A stretch of 64,000 bases of DNA from Paenibacillus sp. S150 (lineage in GTDB: Bacteria; Bacillota; Bacilli; Paenibacillales; Paenibacillaceae): positions 124,001 to 188,000 of the forward strand of contig NZ_JACBYI010000006.1 in the NCBI RefSeq assembly GCF_019352175.1. The letters run 5' to 3'. Each line of letters starts with the position of its first letter. Position 1 is the first letter of the stretch. Positions 1 to 8,649 of this stretch are shown piece after piece. The notes beneath the pieces are model-generated. The model made no database searches. It was not told the origin of the DNA and saw nothing but the letters and a program-made list of their open reading frames with translations. A program made the position numbers and the translations under genes.

Positions 1-348
1 AGGGAGATGAGCGGCGGCCTGATTGAAGGCACCACGGAAATTGAACGTGCAGCGCGCTGGGGCAGCGAATGGAGAAGTATGGATATGAAGCTGGAAAGCG
101 ACGAATCAGGCCAGCACCGCGGCAGCCGGGCGATCGAAGAAATTGCCTCACGGCACCCGGGCAAAAGAATCCTCGCCGTCAGCCACGGCGCAATTCTGCG
201 CAGCAGCCTGAGAAGACTGGTCCCCGGGCTGGATGTGAGCGAGCTGCTTAAAAACACCTCGATCACCCATATCGTCAAGGACGGCAGCGGCTGGACCTGT
301 GCGCTGTACAACTGCGTGGCGCATATGAACGCTGAGAGGTCTGAGTAA
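1..348 (+). CDS. Histidine phosphatase family protein, C-terminal part
   Basis: The reading frame is open from the first base, so the gene begins outside the window and only the C-terminal half (about 115 residues) is visible. The segment AVSHGAILR carries the second catalytic histidine motif of the phosphoglycerate mutase-like histidine phosphatase superfamily; the RHG motif must lie upstream. The first ATG in view (position 7) is internal, not a start. The substrate cannot be told from this fragment. A second, complete member of the superfamily lies at 36640-37233. The family assignment is firm, the function open. Confidence 0.8.
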   Translation, partial: REMSGGLIEGTTEIERAARWGSEWRSMDMKLESDESGQHRGSRAIEEIASRHPGKRILAVSHGAILRSSLRRLVPGLDVSELLKNTSITHIVKDGSGWTCALYNCVAHMNAERSE

Positions 349-397
349 AAGAGAGGGCCGGATTCGGCAGTCACGGCTGGAAGGCTGGAGAGTGTCC

Positions 398-676
398 AAT
401 AACGGCAGAAATGCCGTTGTTGAGGCGGAAAAGTCCAGCATGCCCATCAATAACAGCAAAATTACCGTTGTTGAGGTGAAAAAGTCCAGCGAGCCCATCA
501 ATAACGGCAGAAATACCGTTGTTGAGGTGAAAAAGTCCAGCGAGCCCATCAATAACGGCAGAAATACCGTTGTTGAGGTGAAAAAGTCCAGCGAGCCCAT
601 CAATAACGGCAAAATTACCGTTATTGAAGCGAGGATGTCCAGCGTTGCCCCTCGATAACGGCAAAACTGCCGTTAA
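398..676. repeat. Tandem array 1: 51-bp units with small hairpins
   Basis: Units begin at 398, 449, 500, 551 and 602, with a partial sixth at 653, so the period is exactly 51 bp. Each unit opens with an inverted repeat of the form AACGGCA-GAAA-TGCCGTT (arms of 7, loop of 4), followed by about 33 bp of spacer. Some units have one C/A mismatch near the loop. As 51 is a multiple of three, long spurious reading frames run through on both strands. Two other arrays in this window (30974 and 56877) have the same period and design. Confidence 0.9.
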
Positions 677-739
677 ATCGGTCATGCACGTCAGGCGTGC
701 GGCAGCCGCCTGCACCGAACCGGGCGGCGCAGGCGGACC

Positions 740-766
740 ATCCGTCCTTTCCAGGACGGATTTTTT
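740..766 (+). terminator. Intrinsic terminator
   Basis: A 9-bp perfect stem (ATCCGTCCT / AGGACGGAT) with loop TTCC is followed by six T. It lies after repeat array 1 and before the diguanylate cyclase, and probably ends transcription from the histidine phosphatase gene. Confidence 0.8.
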
Positions 767-948
767 ATGTGCGTCAGCTGGGTCTTAGAGGAAAGGGGAA
801 GCCTGCCAATAATAAGCTTAATGCTTAATTTAACCGCTTTTTTCAGGCTGATTCCGCACTGGTGTTCAGATTATGTTCAGTGTATTATTGTACAGTGAAG
901 CTTCAAAGCGGGAAACTATTCACAGGCAAAAGGGAGGGCAAATGAACG

Positions 949-1857
949 ATGGAAGCCCAAAATTATATGCTGTCCGTATCCTCGGTGCTCATTGCAGCAT
1001 TGACCGTCTATAGTATTTTCAGTCTGCAGCGTAAATTGGGCGGCAAAAATCAAAAAGCCCGCGCTGTGTGCGCGGTTCTCATGATTTTTATTGCGGGAAC
1101 CGGACTGTGCGTCATGCACCTGCTGGGCTTGCAGTCCCTCCCGGGAGGCGCAGCTAATGAAGACAGCGTGTTTCTCCCGCTTGCCCTTTATGCCCTGACG
1201 CTGGCGGGCATGATGTATCTGTTCTCCAGGCTGCGCCAGCTGCTGGCGGACCGGGAACAGCTGAAGGAGCTGGCCTACCGGGATTCAATGACCGGTCTTT
1301 TGAACAAGAACGGCCTGGATCATTTCTGGGATCACTGCAAGCCAAATGAGCAGCTCGCGGTGCTGTTTCTGGATCTGAACCGCTTCAAGGCCATCAACGA
1401 TACGCTTGGCCATCATGTGGGCGATTTGCTGCTGCAGGCTGTCGGTACCACACTGAGTCAATTTTCGCGCAAAGGCAAACGGCATATTTTCCGCATTGGC
1501 GGGGACGAATTCGTGATTATCGCCAAGCGCTGCAGCCACAGGGAAGCCGAACAGCTCGCGCTGCGCATTTTGGAGAAAACGACCCGGAATTACAAGCTGG
1601 AGAAGCATGAACTCTTTGTTTCAGCCAGCATCGGCATCACCATGAGCCATGGCAGGATCGACCGCCACCGGCTGCTGAAGGAGGCCGATTCAGCTATGTA
1701 CAGCGCCAAGCAGCTGGGGAGCGGCCGTTATTCCGTACATAAGCAGGAGCGAAATACAGGTCTGGCCAAGCCGGCTGGCAGTGCCGGAAGCCTGATCAAG
1801 AGAGGCAGCTCCAGTCCGGATGAACCCGGAACTAAGCAGAAGTCCATGCGGGCATGA
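949..1857 (+). CDS. Membrane-anchored GGDEF diguanylate cyclase
   Basis: Predicted to make cyclic di-GMP from two GTP at the inner face of the membrane. Residues about 5-100 hold three hydrophobic segments; one contains GTGLCVMHLLGL, which recalls the MHYT-type motif, but only one copy is present. The GGDEF domain spans about 110-265, with the motif at residues 184-188 in FRIGGDEFVII and a typical DLNRFKAINDTLGH segment. The RxxD inhibitory site normally just upstream reads KGKR, so product inhibition at that site is probably absent. The start at 949 has AGGGAGGG 10 bases upstream. The last 35 residues are a basic, probably unstructured tail. No EAL domain. Confidence 0.92.
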   Translation: MEAQNYMLSVSSVLIAALTVYSIFSLQRKLGGKNQKARAVCAVLMIFIAGTGLCVMHLLGLQSLPGGAANEDSVFLPLALYALTLAGMMYLFSRLRQLLADREQLKELAYRDSMTGLLNKNGLDHFWDHCKPNEQLAVLFLDLNRFKAINDTLGHHVGDLLLQAVGTTLSQFSRKGKRHIFRIGGDEFVIIAKRCSHREAEQLALRILEKTTRNYKLEKHELFVSASIGITMSHGRIDRHRLLKEADSAMYSAKQLGSGRYSVHKQERNTGLAKPAGSAGSLIKRGSSSPDEPGTKQKSMRA

Positions 1858-1892
1858 GCAGCGGCCGGCTTGATCCTTACAGCTAAGCTTTT

Positions 1893-3140
1893 TTAGAGTG
1901 AGTCCTGTTCACTGCTCCGGAAGCGGCCCTTCATCAGCAGCAGGCATACCAGGGCAAAGGCCATACTGACGGTTGCGGCATAGAACAGAATGGAGTAATC
2001 CGTAAGATCAATCAGCAGTCCCAGCAGGGGGGGAGACGTTATGGCGGCAAGCGACGAGACCAGATAATAGATTCCCGTCCGTGTGCCGATGCTTTCTTCG
2101 TTTCCTGTAGCGACTACGTAGGGATAGGAATTAATATTGATGCAGGCCCAAAACATTCCGCCAAGCAGCAGCAAGCCGCGCAGCAGAAGCACATTCTCCG
2201 CCAGCCCCACCAGGGCAAATACCGCCATCAGCCCGCATACTCCGAGAATTATGATGTTTTTCTTCCCGATCTGTCCGCCCAGCCAGCCGCTGGGAATCGC
2301 AAAGATTACAAATGCCAGGGAAAAGAAGGCCAGTGAGAACGAAGCCGCCTGTTCACTGAGCCCCAGGTGATGCTTGCCGTACAGGGTGAACAGCGTTTCC
2401 ACGCCCTGATAAGCCACAAACCAGAAAAATATCGCCGCCAGCAGCCAAACCGTTGTCCGGTCCAGCTGTTTTTTGAGGGAGATTCTTGCGGGCCTGCCAG
2501 GGGGAACAATTCCTCCTTCCGGCAAAAGCTCTCTCTCACTACCGGAACCTGCCTCGGCATCCGCTGCCGTTGTATTCACCCCATCCCGGTCCTCCTTAAT
2601 GAATCGCGAAACCACAAACAGACAGAGCAGGGTGATCAGGCCGGCCGCCGCAAAGGGCAGCGCAGGACTCATATTATAGAGATACGACCCTGCGCCAAAA
2701 GCCAGAATAGACCCTGCTCCGCCCATGAAGTTGATCAATCCGTTGGCTCTGGTCCGCTTGGGCTCCGGTGTAATATCCGGCATCAGTGCAACGGTAGGCG
2801 AACTGTACAGGCTCATGGCAAGATTCATCAGCATCATGAACAGGAGCAGGGTGAACAGTCCGCTGTGGAACGGAATCAGCATAGTCAGCACGGCAGCCAG
2901 CGGCATGCCAATCATCAAATAAGGCATTCTGCGCCCGAAGCGGGTTGCAGTCCGGTCACTGCGGTTGCCGATCCACGGCTGCAGAAACAGCGCAAAATAG
3001 TTGTCGATGGTCATCATGAAGCTGATCAAGGCCACGCTGTGCACATATTTTTCCAGGAAAAAAGGAACAAACGCGTTGTACAAGCTCCACGTAATGCTGA
3101 TGCTGAAAAAGCCGAAGCCGAGCAGCCAGACTTTTTTCAC
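1893..3140 (-). CDS. MFS transporter, SLC45/GPH sugar-type
   Basis: A 415-residue, 12-helix major facilitator. The loop after helix 2 reads GNRSDRTATRFGRRMPYL, the motif typical of bacterial SLC45-like (sucrose transporter-like) and GPH carriers. The central loop (about residues 185-230) is hydrophilic and acidic. The frame extends upstream into the GDPD gene, but GTG at 3140, 4 bases after the GDPD stop and preceded by AAGGGAG, is the best start. It is therefore probably co-transcribed with and coupled to the upstream phosphodiesterase gene. The substrate is not known; a sugar or a GDPD product such as a glycerol-linked compound is possible. Confidence 0.85.
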   Translation of the reverse strand: MKKVWLLGFGFFSISITWSLYNAFVPFFLEKYVHSVALISFMMTIDNYFALFLQPWIGNRSDRTATRFGRRMPYLMIGMPLAAVLTMLIPFHSGLFTLLLFMMLMNLAMSLYSSPTVALMPDITPEPKRTRANGLINFMGGAGSILAFGAGSYLYNMSPALPFAAAGLITLLCLFVVSRFIKEDRDGVNTTAADAEAGSGSERELLPEGGIVPPGRPARISLKKQLDRTTVWLLAAIFFWFVAYQGVETLFTLYGKHHLGLSEQAASFSLAFFSLAFVIFAIPSGWLGGQIGKKNIIILGVCGLMAVFALVGLAENVLLLRGLLLLGGMFWACININSYPYVVATGNEESIGTRTGIYYLVSSLAAITSPPLLGLLIDLTDYSILFYAATVSMAFALVCLLLMKGRFRSSEQDSL

Positions 3141-3144
3141 TCCA

Positions 3145-3882
3145 TCACACTCCCTTGTTAGCCAGCAGTGCGGCGAGCACATCCGGGTAATCGGTAATAA
3201 TGCCCGCGACCCCGGCTTCAATTAAGCTTTTCATGCGCTCGGGCTCATTTACGGTCCAAGGATGGTAGACGATGCCATGCTCTGCCGCTTCTGATACAAA
3301 TTCCGGCAGCACGGCGTAATGATAGGCATGCAGCGCATCCGCCCGCAGGGAAGCCGCATAATCCCATGGGCGGTACAAGCCTTCTCCATATAAAATACCG
3401 GTGCGGATCTCCGGTGCCAGCGACTTGCAGTAAGCGAGTGAATAATGATTGAAGCTCGACAGTACAATCCGTTCGCTCATGCCGTAGGCCCGCACAGCGG
3501 CGATGACCTTTTCCTCCATGCCGGGGTAGAGATACATGCCGTTCTTCAGCTCAATATTGAGAATCGTATCCCGTCCCTGCAGCAAGTCCAGCAGTTCCTC
3601 CAGAACAGGAATGCGTTCCCCCGCAAATCCGGCGCCAAACCAGGCCCCCGCGTCCACCTCCAGCACTTCACTCAGCGCATGGTCCTTCACGTACCCGCTG
3701 CCGTCCGTAGTGCGGTTCAAAGCTTCGTCATGAATGAGGACCAGCTCTCCGTCACGGGTCATCTGCACATCTGTTTCGATGCCGGTAGCGCCAAGCTCCA
3801 GACTCTTGCGGAATGCCGCCATCGTATTCTCCGGGCATACCGCGGATGCGCCGCGATGTGCAAAGTTAATAATGCTGTTCAT
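3145..3882 (-). CDS. Glycerophosphodiester phosphodiesterase (GDPD family)
   Basis: Predicted to hydrolyse glycerophosphodiesters to glycerol 3-phosphate and an alcohol. The TIM-barrel signature is complete: AHRGAS near the N-terminus (catalytic His9), PENT, the metal ligands in GIETDVQ, and LIHDE with the second histidine. Length (245 aa) is normal for the cytoplasmic UgpQ-like type; no signal peptide. ATG at 3882 is preceded by GAAAGGG at 9 bases; a TTG nine bases further upstream is in frame but less well placed. First gene of a two-gene unit with the MFS transporter. Confidence 0.92.
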   Translation of the reverse strand: MNSIINFAHRGASAVCPENTMAAFRKSLELGATGIETDVQMTRDGELVLIHDEALNRTTDGSGYVKDHALSEVLEVDAGAWFGAGFAGERIPVLEELLDLLQGRDTILNIELKNGMYLYPGMEEKVIAAVRAYGMSERIVLSSFNHYSLAYCKSLAPEIRTGILYGEGLYRPWDYAASLRADALHAYHYAVLPEFVSEAAEHGIVYHPWTVNEPERMKSLIEAGVAGIITDYPDVLAALLANKGV

Positions 3883-4059
3883 CTTGTTCAACCCTTTCGC
3901 TTAATTGGCCTTGTGCGCCCGAACAGGCGCGGGCTTCACTCTTTCATATTCCACATCACAGCAAGAAACCCTGTCCGCGATTGGCGGAAGGGCGCTGACT
4001 TAACAATTTTAACACGGTGCTGATGTTTCCAAAACCTGCACAGGAACCGGACTCATCGC

Positions 4060-4659
4060 TCAGGCCGACACAATCCCGCGGATCATTTCGTGAACCTGCT
4101 CAGCTGCGGAGAAGGCTCGGGTATAGGCGGAATCGTTTTTTTTGGCCGGTGCAAGCCCCGGGAGGAACGGAATGGAGAGAACGGGAGTGTCGGTGTTGCT
4201 GAGATAAATCTTCAGCGTAAGCTCATTGACTTCCTCGGCATTGTCAGTGTTCCCGTCAGCCAGTGCCGCCTCTGATTGGGCAGTCATGCCCCGGGTCTGC
4301 TGCACCGCGCTGGTGGTGATCCGGCTGGTTTTGCTGACTTTGGTGAGTGTCAGCGCATTTTCTACTATTTCCGAGCCCAGAATGTTCTCGAAAGGATACA
4401 TGGCTGGTTCCGGTGCCTCCCGGCTGCCCGGGTTAAAGCTGCCGACCGCTATGTTCCTGCCTTTTTCATCCAGAGCGATGATATGGGAATTGTCCGGAGT
4501 GATATACTGTGCCGGGAATTTGTAATGGAAGGATGAGAAGCCATAGGCTGGCTTGTTCCGGGTGGACGAGGATGAAGACTGTTGTATTTGCAGTACTGCG
4601 GCTGCCAGCAGCAATGAAACACCCAATACGGCGAACATGTACATCAGGAAAATGAGCAT
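4060..4659 (-). CDS. Hypothetical membrane-anchored protein
   Basis: A 199-residue protein that I do not recognise. It begins with one hydrophobic segment (LIFLMYMFAVLGVSLLLAAA), then a Ser-rich linker and a hydrophilic domain with Thr/Ser-rich strands, which fits a single-pass protein with an outside domain. The frame is open upstream through the 64-bp repeat, but ATG at 4659 has TTAGGAGG 7 bases upstream and is the likely start. It stands alone between the GDPD unit and the divergent YhcH gene. Confidence 0.7.
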   Translation of the reverse strand: MLIFLMYMFAVLGVSLLLAAAVLQIQQSSSSSTRNKPAYGFSSFHYKFPAQYITPDNSHIIALDEKGRNIAVGSFNPGSREAPEPAMYPFENILGSEIVENALTLTKVSKTSRITTSAVQQTRGMTAQSEAALADGNTDNAEEVNELTLKIYLSNTDTPVLSIPFLPGLAPAKKNDSAYTRAFSAAEQVHEMIRGIVSA

Positions 4660-4676
4660 TAGGCCGCCTCCTAAAA

Positions 4677-4803
4677 GTTTTGTAAGCGCTTGCTCCCAGG
4701 TTCTGCATCGTGCAAAACTTACTTCGAAAGCATACGCTAAGTTTTGTAAGCGCTGCTCCCAGGTTCTGCATCGTGCAAAACTCGTTACGGAAGCATACGC
4801 CTC
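4677..4803. repeat. Two direct copies of a ~64-bp palindromic repeat
   Basis: Copies start at 4677 and 4741 and differ mainly by one deleted T and in the last 20 bp. Each carries terminal inverted sequences AGTTTTG and CAAAACT, with TGCAtcgTGCA inside, so each could form a hairpin. The copies lie directly upstream of the ribosome site of the minus-strand membrane protein gene, in its 5' region. Confidence 0.85.
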
Positions 4804-4927
4804 CAATAGTAATAGATATGCTCAAGGTACGTGAACAAATACATAGACCGCACCCGCGGTGATCATATATTATTTTTCTATTCCGCGGCTTGGGGAACAG
4901 ATCAGAGATTATAGGGGGAGATCGGCG

Positions 4928-5380
4928 ATGATTGTGGATACACTGGGACATTTGCTGGAGAATAAGTCAGCTTACGGGGAGAAGATTCAGAGAGGGCTGC
5001 AGTTTCTGCACGATACCGATTTCGCCGGGCAGGCGGCGGGACGCCATGAGGTGAACGATGAGATGTTCTATTTCATCAACGGATATGAAACGAAGGCGGC
5101 CGGGGAGTGCTTCTGGGAAGCGCACCGGGTGAACCTGGATCTGCATTATATTCTCGAAGGCACGGAGAAGATTGGCTACGCCGCTATCGAACAGCTTGAG
5201 GTCAAAGACGGATACAGTGCCGAGAAGGATGCTATTTTCTTCACCGGGGCTGTGGAATCGGCAGTAACTGCCGGCCCTGGAGCACTTGTGGTCTGCTATC
5301 CTCAGGACGGGCATATGACGGGGATTGCGGCTGGGCAGGTTGAGAGTGTGCGGAAGGTCGTTTTGAAGATTAAGCTTTGA
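4928..5380 (+). CDS. YhcH/YjgK/YiaL family protein (EbgC-like, DUF386)
   Basis: A cytoplasmic cupin-fold protein of the family that includes E. coli YhcH and EbgC; members are linked to sugar anomer or lactone handling in sialic acid and galactoside pathways. The hallmark stretch EAHRVNLDLHYILEGTE, with conserved His and Glu likely to bind metal, is present. The 150-residue length from ATG 4928 is standard for the family, and AGGGGGAG lies 8 bases upstream; the longer frame from 4859 adds residues without family support. It is not in an operon here. The amino-sugar operon at 14.5-21.5 kb is a possible functional partner, but that is inference. Confidence 0.88.
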   Translation: MIVDTLGHLLENKSAYGEKIQRGLQFLHDTDFAGQAAGRHEVNDEMFYFINGYETKAAGECFWEAHRVNLDLHYILEGTEKIGYAAIEQLEVKDGYSAEKDAIFFTGAVESAVTAGPGALVVCYPQDGHMTGIAAGQVESVRKVVLKIKL

Positions 5381-5450
5381 TTAAATATATAAAAAGAGCT
5401 AAGTTCTCTAACGGTATTGTGTAGTAACTTCTTTTTGAATAGATAACTCA

Positions 5451-5478
5451 AAGGAGCCGGGAGGCTCCTTATTTTTAT
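5451..5478 (+). terminator. Intrinsic terminator after YhcH gene
   Basis: Perfect 8-bp stem AAGGAGCC / GGCTCCTT with a GGGA loop, followed by ATTTTTAT. Confidence 0.75.
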
Positions 5479-5603
5479 ATTAATTTTGTATAATGAATCT
5501 GTCCGTTTCAGGTTTAAGGACGATAATAATAGTAGACCTGAATTTTGCATAATACCACCTATCGGTTATAAGCAGTCAATCACCCGGACAAGGAGCCGCA
5601 CTT

Positions 5604-6551
5604 ATGAGTATATATCTCGAATTTCCGGATGTGGATAAGCATTTTCCCTTCCGCAGTCTGGTTTGTGGAGGAGATACGCTGTGTTATCCGCATTGGCACA
5701 AGGAAATCGAAATCATCTATGTTACTAAGGGAAGACTAAATCTGGGAATAAATGATACGCCTATCCGTATGGAGCAGGGCGAGGTTCAGTTTATCAACGG
5801 CGGGGATGTGCATTATTTTCTCGCTTCGCCCGAAAGCCAGCGGGTGGTGATCCAGTTTGACCTGAATCTGTTTCAGGAGGTTGCGTCCCTGGAGGACAGC
5901 GGCTATTCGCTTCGGGATGTATTTACGGAAATGGAGCATTCCAGCTCGGCATGGCCTGAGGCGGTAACCGGAAGGATGATCTCCCTGATTGAGAGCATCT
6001 ATGAGGAGGATACCCAGCGCCGGGAAGGGTGTGCCTATCTGATTAAGGCAAGAATGCTCGAGCTGCTGACCGTTATTTTGCGGGAGGTGCCGAAGAGCAG
6101 AATCAAGCGGCAGCCTAAGTTCTCGGAGGATACGCTGACTCAATCCAGAGAAACGCTGGAGCGCCTGGAGCGGATCTTTGCCTATGTGGAGCAGCATTAC
6201 CGCAAGGCGATTACGCTGAATGAGGTGGCCCGCTACATGGGCTTCAGCCCGTATTATTTCACCAAGCTGTTCAAGCGGAATACCGGGATGACCTTTGTCG
6301 CTTTTTTGAATGAATACCGCCTGAACAAAGCAAAGTGGATTCTGTTGAATGAGGATCTGCCGATGTCCGCTGTGGCGGAAGCCGCCGGGTTTGGCAGTGT
6401 GAAGACCTTTCACCATTTTTTCAAGGATGCAACGGGGATTTCCCCGCTGAAATACCATAAGACAATATTCAGGAATAATACAGCAAGAATACAGGAAGAA
6501 AGCGCTGGGGCGGATTTGTATGATAGAGATATCAAAACTGGTGGAGGTTAG
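5604..6551 (+). CDS. AraC family transcriptional regulator with cupin domain
   Basis: A 315-residue activator type. Residues about 10-90 form a sugar-sensing cupin (CYPHWHKEIEIIYV), and residues about 190-290 form the double helix-turn-helix, with the signature FSPYYFTKLFKRNTGMTF and the second helix pair around AAGFGSVKTFHHFFKDATG. AAGGAG stands 8 bases before ATG 5604. It ends 5 bases before the oxidoreductase gene and so heads the same transcript; it is the likely local regulator of the sugar catabolic genes to 9618. The ligand is unknown. Confidence 0.92.
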   Translation: MSIYLEFPDVDKHFPFRSLVCGGDTLCYPHWHKEIEIIYVTKGRLNLGINDTPIRMEQGEVQFINGGDVHYFLASPESQRVVIQFDLNLFQEVASLEDSGYSLRDVFTEMEHSSSAWPEAVTGRMISLIESIYEEDTQRREGCAYLIKARMLELLTVILREVPKSRIKRQPKFSEDTLTQSRETLERLERIFAYVEQHYRKAITLNEVARYMGFSPYYFTKLFKRNTGMTFVAFLNEYRLNKAKWILLNEDLPMSAVAEAAGFGSVKTFHHFFKDATGISPLKYHKTIFRNNTARIQEESAGADLYDRDIKTGGG

Positions 6552-6556
6552 AGAGA

Positions 6557-7633
6557 ATGACGTTAACAGTAGGAATTATCGGCTGCGGCGGAATTGCGAA
6601 CGGCAAGCATATGCCCGCATTGCACAAGGTGGAAGGTGCGGTAATGGTGGCGTTCTGCGATATCGTGCCTGAACGTGCCGAGAAGGCAAGAGCAGAGTTC
6701 GGAAATGAAAGCGCTGCGGTTTACACAGACTATAAAGAGCTGCTTAAGGATGCAAGTATAGATGTGATTCATGTATGTACGCCGAACATTTCCCATGCGG
6801 AGATTTCCATCGCAGCCATGGAGGCCGGCAAGCATGTAATGTGCGAGAAGCCTATGGCGAAGACAACCGCGGAAGCGCAGGCGATGATTGACGCAGCAAA
6901 ACGCACGGGCAAGAAGCTGACGATCGGGTATCAGAACCGCTTCAGACCGGACTCGGCTTACCTGCATACCGTATGTGAGAACAACGGGCTGGGAGAAATC
7001 TATTATGCCAAAGCCAAGGCCATCCGCCGCCGCGCGGTTCCAACCTGGGGGGTGTTCCTGGATGAGGAAGCGCAGGGCGGCGGGCCGCTGATCGACATCG
7101 GTACCCATGCCCTGGACCTTACCCTGTGGATGATGGACAATTACAAGCCCAAATATGCTGTGGGCAATGCTTATCACAAGCTGTCCGGCCGCAAAAATGC
7201 CGCAAATGCCTGGGGTCCTTGGGACCCGGAGAAATTTACGGTGGAGGATTCCGCCATCGGGTTCATTACGATGGAGAACGGAGCGACCATTGTCCTTGAG
7301 GCGAGCTGGGCGCTGAACACCCTGGATGTGGGCGAAGCCAGAACCGTGCTCTGCGGCACGGAAGGCGGAGCGGATATGGAGAAGGGCCTGCGCATTAATG
7401 GGGAAGAGTATGGCAAAACCTATGAGAAGCATATTGGCCTGGATGCAGCCGGTGTGGACTTCTACGACGGTGCGGGCGATGATCCGGCAGTGGCGGAAGC
7501 CAAGCAGTGGATTGGCAGTATTGTGAATGATACGGAGCCGGTCGTGAAGCCGGAGCAGGCGCTGGTGGTTACCCGCATACTGGAGGCTATTTACAAATCG
7601 TCGGAAACGGGAATGCCTGTATTTTTTAAATAA
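6557..7633 (+). CDS. Gfo/Idh/MocA family NAD(P)-dependent oxidoreductase
   Basis: Predicted cytoplasmic sugar or inositol-type dehydrogenase. The N-terminal Rossmann fold starts GIIGCGGIANGKHMPAL; the conserved EKP motif is at residues 97-99 (CEKPMAKTT); the C-terminal domain has GGGPLIDIGTHALDL, with the conserved Asp and His of the active site. Length 358 is normal. GGAGG lies just upstream of ATG 6557. Together with the ThuA-like protein and the TIM-barrel isomerase downstream it forms a recurrent trio thought to degrade oxidised or unusual sugars; the exact substrate is not shown. Confidence 0.92.
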   Translation: MTLTVGIIGCGGIANGKHMPALHKVEGAVMVAFCDIVPERAEKARAEFGNESAAVYTDYKELLKDASIDVIHVCTPNISHAEISIAAMEAGKHVMCEKPMAKTTAEAQAMIDAAKRTGKKLTIGYQNRFRPDSAYLHTVCENNGLGEIYYAKAKAIRRRAVPTWGVFLDEEAQGGGPLIDIGTHALDLTLWMMDNYKPKYAVGNAYHKLSGRKNAANAWGPWDPEKFTVEDSAIGFITMENGATIVLEASWALNTLDVGEARTVLCGTEGGADMEKGLRINGEEYGKTYEKHIGLDAAGVDFYDGAGDDPAVAEAKQWIGSIVNDTEPVVKPEQALVVTRILEAIYKSSETGMPVFFK

Positions 7634-7917
7634 GCAGCTTGAGCTTGGAACATTAACAAAAGGTACAAGTGCTGGCGGCCAAGTATGGATACTTACGGAG
7701 CGGCAGCGACGCCCGAGAGCTATCCGCAGGAAAGCCGGCACTCTCAGCATGGGCTTGGATTTCAACCGTGGACAACGGTTCTAATCTGGAAATGTATACC
7801 TAACAGCGGCGGGAAGTCCTAACCTTCACCGCAGCCATGATCAAGGTCAAGGCCGATTGTTTCAATCAAAGGTTCAGTTTATATAATAAAAACAAAAGTA
7901 CCAGGAGCGTGTGCATA

Positions 7918-8649
7918 GTGACCAGAGTAACCGTATGGAATGAATATCGTCATGAACGGCAGGAAGAGCGGATCCGTGAGATATATCCGCAGGGCATCCA
8001 TGCCCAGCTGGCTTCCTTTCTAAGCCAAGCCGGAATGGATACGGCAACGGCAACGCTGGATGAGCCGGAGCATGGATTGACGGAGGAAGTGCTGAATAAC
8101 ACCGATGTGCTGGTATGGTGGGGGCATATGGCCCATCAGGAGGTGAGCGACGAGATCGTGAACCGGGTTCACCGGCGGGTGCTGCAGGGAATGGGGCTGG
8201 TCGTGCTGCATTCGGGGCATATGTCCAAAATCTTCATGAAGCTGATGGGCACGGGCTGTGATCTGAAATGGCGTGAAGCCGGAGAAAAAGAACGCCTGTG
8301 GGTCATGGAACCGAGCCACCCGATTGCCGAAGGCATTGGCGAGTATATTGATCTGGAGCAGGAGGAGATGTATGGAGCGCATTTCGATGTTCCGGCTCCG
8401 GAGTCGCTGGTTTTTGTCGGCTGGTTCGAAGGCGGGAATGTGTTCCCGAGCGGATCGACCTACCGGCGCGGCAGCGGAAAGATTTTTTATTTCCAGCCCG
8501 GGCATGAATCTTACCCGACTTATTACAATAAAGAGATTCAACAGGTAATCATCAACGGCGTGAACTGGTGTGCGGGGGCGAAGCGGGATTATCCTGTGTA
8601 CGGACATTCTGCGGCGCTTGAGCCGATTAGAGAAAAGGTGGGAGTATAG
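7918..8649 (+). CDS. ThuA-like domain protein (trehalose utilization family)
   Basis: A 243-residue protein with a glutamine-amidotransferase-like fold, of the family named after ThuA, which takes part in trehalose/3-keto sugar use. It opens with [10 protein letters not shown] and has the usual [18 protein letters not shown] and [19 protein letters not shown] blocks. GTG 7918 is chosen because the family begins there and CCAGGAG lies 10 bases upstream; the 27 extra codons from ATG 7837 look like leader sequence. The preceding 284-bp gap (7634-7917) shows no recognisable motif. Its stop codon abuts the next start (TAGATG). Confidence 0.88.
   Translation: MTRVTVWNEYRHERQEERIREIYPQGIHAQLASFLSQAGMDTATATLDEPEHGLTEEVLNNTDVLVWWGHMAHQEVSDEIVNRVHRRVLQGMGLVVLHSGHMSKIFMKLMGTGCDLKWREAGEKERLWVMEPSHPIAEGIGEYIDLEQEEMYGAHFDVPAPESLVFVGWFEGGNVFPSGSTYRRGSGKIFYFQPGHESYPTYYNKEIQQVIINGVNWCAGAKRDYPVYGHSAALEPIREKVGV

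Noticed and set aside
398..676. CRISPR array
   Set aside because: Units are contiguous with no unique spacers and no cas genes are near; the same applies to arrays 2 and 3.
148..715. Long open frames through repeat array 1 on both strands, with NNG/VVEVKKSS or LFHLNNGISAVIDGLAG repeats
   Set aside because: The 51-bp unit is 17 codons, so frames stay open by periodicity. No ribosome site or family match, and all frames of the repeat are equally open.
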